From the NCBI GenBank assembly GCA_945946745.1, contig CAMEWZ010000092.1, forward strand, positions 1-6,303: 6,303 bases of DNA. Reading direction: 5' to 3'. Origin of the DNA: an uncultured Clostridia bacterium (GTDB lineage Bacteria > Bacillota > Clostridia > Oscillospirales > Oscillospiraceae). Positions 5,129 to 6,303 of the stretch are shown one piece after another (position 1 is the stretch's first letter; each line of letters starts with the position of its first letter). The position numbers were made by a program, and so were the translations under genes. The notes beneath the pieces are model-generated. The model was not told the DNA's origin. It made no database searches and worked only from the letters and a program-made list of their open reading frames with translations.

Positions 5129-6303
5129 AACTGCTGTATCTCGACTGCGGCATGGGCGCCGCCGGGGATATGCTGGCGGCGGCGCTGCTGGAGCTTCTGC
5201 CGGACAAAGCGGGCTTTCTGGAAAAGCTGAACCGAATGGGCCTTCCCGGCGTGACGGTTTCCGCCGAACGGGCCATGAAGTGCGGCATTACCGGTACCCA
5301 TTTTCGGGTAGATATCATGGGGGTGGAGGAGGACGAGCATCTCCACGACCACGGCCATACCCACAGTGGCATGGAGGAAATTGCGCATATCATCGGCCAT
5401 CTGGCCATTCCCACCATGGTCAAGCTGGACGTGCTGGCGGTGTACCGGCTGATTGCGGAGGCGGAGAGCCAGGTGCACGGGGTTCCCGTGACCCAGATTC
5501 ACTTCCATGAGGTGGGAACCCTGGACGCCGTGGCAGACATCACCGCGGTTTGCCTGGCCTTGCACGAGCTGGAGGCGGATGAAATCGTGGCAAGCCCCGT
5601 CCATGTGGGCAGCGGCAGCGTCCGCTGCGCCCACGGCATCCTGCCGGTACCGGCGCCTGCCACGGCGAATCTGCTGCGGGACATTCCCACCTATGGCGGC
5701 AGCGTGGCAGGGGAGTTGTGTACGCCCACCGGCGCGGCGCTGCTGAAGCATTTCGTGACCAAATTCGGCCCCCAGCCGGTGATGCGCACCCAGGCCATGG
5801 GCTATGGTATGGGCAAGAAGGATTTTGACCGGGCCAACTGCGTCCGGGCGATGCTGGGGCAGACGGAGGATACCGGCGACCGGATTTTAGAGCTGAGTTG
5901 CAACGTGGACGATATGACCGGGGAGGCCATCGGCTTCGCCCTGGAGCGGCTGCTGGAGGCCGGTGCCCTGGACGCCTTCACCACCCCCATTGGCATGAAA
6001 AAATCCCGGCCGGGCACCTTAATCACAGTGCTGTGCCAGGAAAAAGACAAGGAAACCATGGTGCGGGAGCTGTTCCGGCATACCACCACCCTGGGCATCC
6101 GAGAGCACCTGTGCGACCGGTACACCCTAAGCCGCCGAACAGAGACCGTGAATACCCCCTACGGCCCCATCCGGAAGAAGGTCAGCACCGGCTATGGCGT
6201 CCGCCGGGAAAAATACGAATATGACGACCTGGCCGCCGCCGCGAAGGCGGAGGGCGTCAGCCTGGCGGAGATGGAATGGGATGTAAAAGGTATAGAGCTT
6301 TAA
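5125..6303 (+). CDS. larC: LarC, CTP-dependent nickel insertase (cyclometallase) of nickel-pincer cofactor synthesis
   Basis: LarC inserts nickel into the bisthiocarboxylate mononucleotide, using CTP, to finish the NPN cofactor. The 392-residue product starts MKLLYLDCGMGAAGDM, the family opening. It has a histidine-rich stretch at 71-82 (His 72, 74, 76, 78, 80) likely to hold or deliver nickel, then IHFHEVGTLDAVADI at 125-139 and TPTGAALL at 200-207. The C-terminal LarC2 portion begins near 255 (LSCNVDDMTGEAIG, 257-270) and contains MKKSRPGT (291-298), which in the family is near the CTP-binding site. In L. plantarum the two portions are joined only by programmed frameshifting; here the frame is continuous. 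The ATG at 5125 overlaps the larB stop by four bases. The TAA is the last codon of the window, so the gene is complete but its downstream context is not visible. Confidence 0.95.
   Translation: MKLLYLDCGMGAAGDMLAAALLELLPDKAGFLEKLNRMGLPGVTVSAERAMKCGITGTHFRVDIMGVEEDEHLHDHGHTHSGMEEIAHIIGHLAIPTMVKLDVLAVYRLIAEAESQVHGVPVTQIHFHEVGTLDAVADITAVCLALHELEADEIVASPVHVGSGSVRCAHGILPVPAPATANLLRDIPTYGGSVAGELCTPTGAALLKHFVTKFGPQPVMRTQAMGYGMGKKDFDRANCVRAMLGQTEDTGDRILELSCNVDDMTGEAIGFALERLLEAGALDAFTTPIGMKKSRPGTLITVLCQEKDKETMVRELFRHTTTLGIREHLCDRYTLSRRTETVNTPYGPIRKKVSTGYGVRREKYEYDDLAAAAKAEGVSLAEMEWDVKGIEL

Noticed and set aside
4984..5751. 255-codon - strand frame across the larB/larC junction
   Set aside because: It is a shadow of two well-supported overlapping genes, with no ribosome binding site and no recognisable protein features.
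1..6303. Mobile element, CRISPR array, toxin-antitoxin or defence system
   Set aside because: I looked for transposase motifs, terminal or direct repeats, regular spacers and small paired genes and found none. RecQ occurs in some defence settings, but here it has the standard chromosomal architecture and no defence partner nearby.

Overview
The window looks like a piece of chromosome from a G+C-rich anaerobic Firmicute, most likely a gut clostridium of the Oscillospiraceae/Ruminococcaceae type. This is inferred from the strong GGAGG ribosome binding sites, GTG and TTG starts, tightly packed genes and protein style. It is not a proven taxonomic call. No insertion sequence, phage gene, CRISPR array, tRNA or rRNA is visible.

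Left part (1-1982, + strand): a complete RecQ DNA helicase of about 612 residues with helicase core, zinc-binding region, winged helix and HRDC domain. It converges with a complete family-2 glycosyltransferase (1984-2931, - strand) that has two C-terminal membrane helices. The two stop codons are one base apart, and one palindromic terminator forms the end of both genes. The glycosyltransferase has a near-consensus promoter (TTGACG, 17 bp, TATAAT) just upstream, which supports a TTG start at 2931 and not the much longer open frame.

Middle part (3064-3459, + strand): a 131-residue protein of unknown function with four closely spaced cysteines, transcribed away from the glycosyltransferase.

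Right part (3631-6303, + strand): an overlapping three-gene operon, larE-larB-larC. It encodes the pathway for the nickel-pincer nucleotide (NPN) cofactor used by lactate racemase (LarA) and related racemases and epimerases. LarB carboxylates and cleaves nicotinic acid adenine dinucleotide. LarE then installs two sulfurs, and LarC inserts nickel using CTP. All three enzymes look intact. LarE carries a CxxC plus a distal cysteine, the pattern associated with iron-sulfur-dependent sulfur transfer rather than self-sacrificing cysteine chemistry. LarC is one continuous 392-residue chain, unlike the frameshifted larC1/larC2 of Lactiplantibacillus plantarum. No larA-like enzyme lies in the window, so the cofactor's client is elsewhere. 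A candidate promoter and a long hairpin precede larE.

Nothing here amounts to an undescribed system. The points most worth a second look are the shared C-terminus/terminator palindrome, the leader hairpin of the lar operon, the three-cysteine LarE and the uncharacterised four-cysteine protein.
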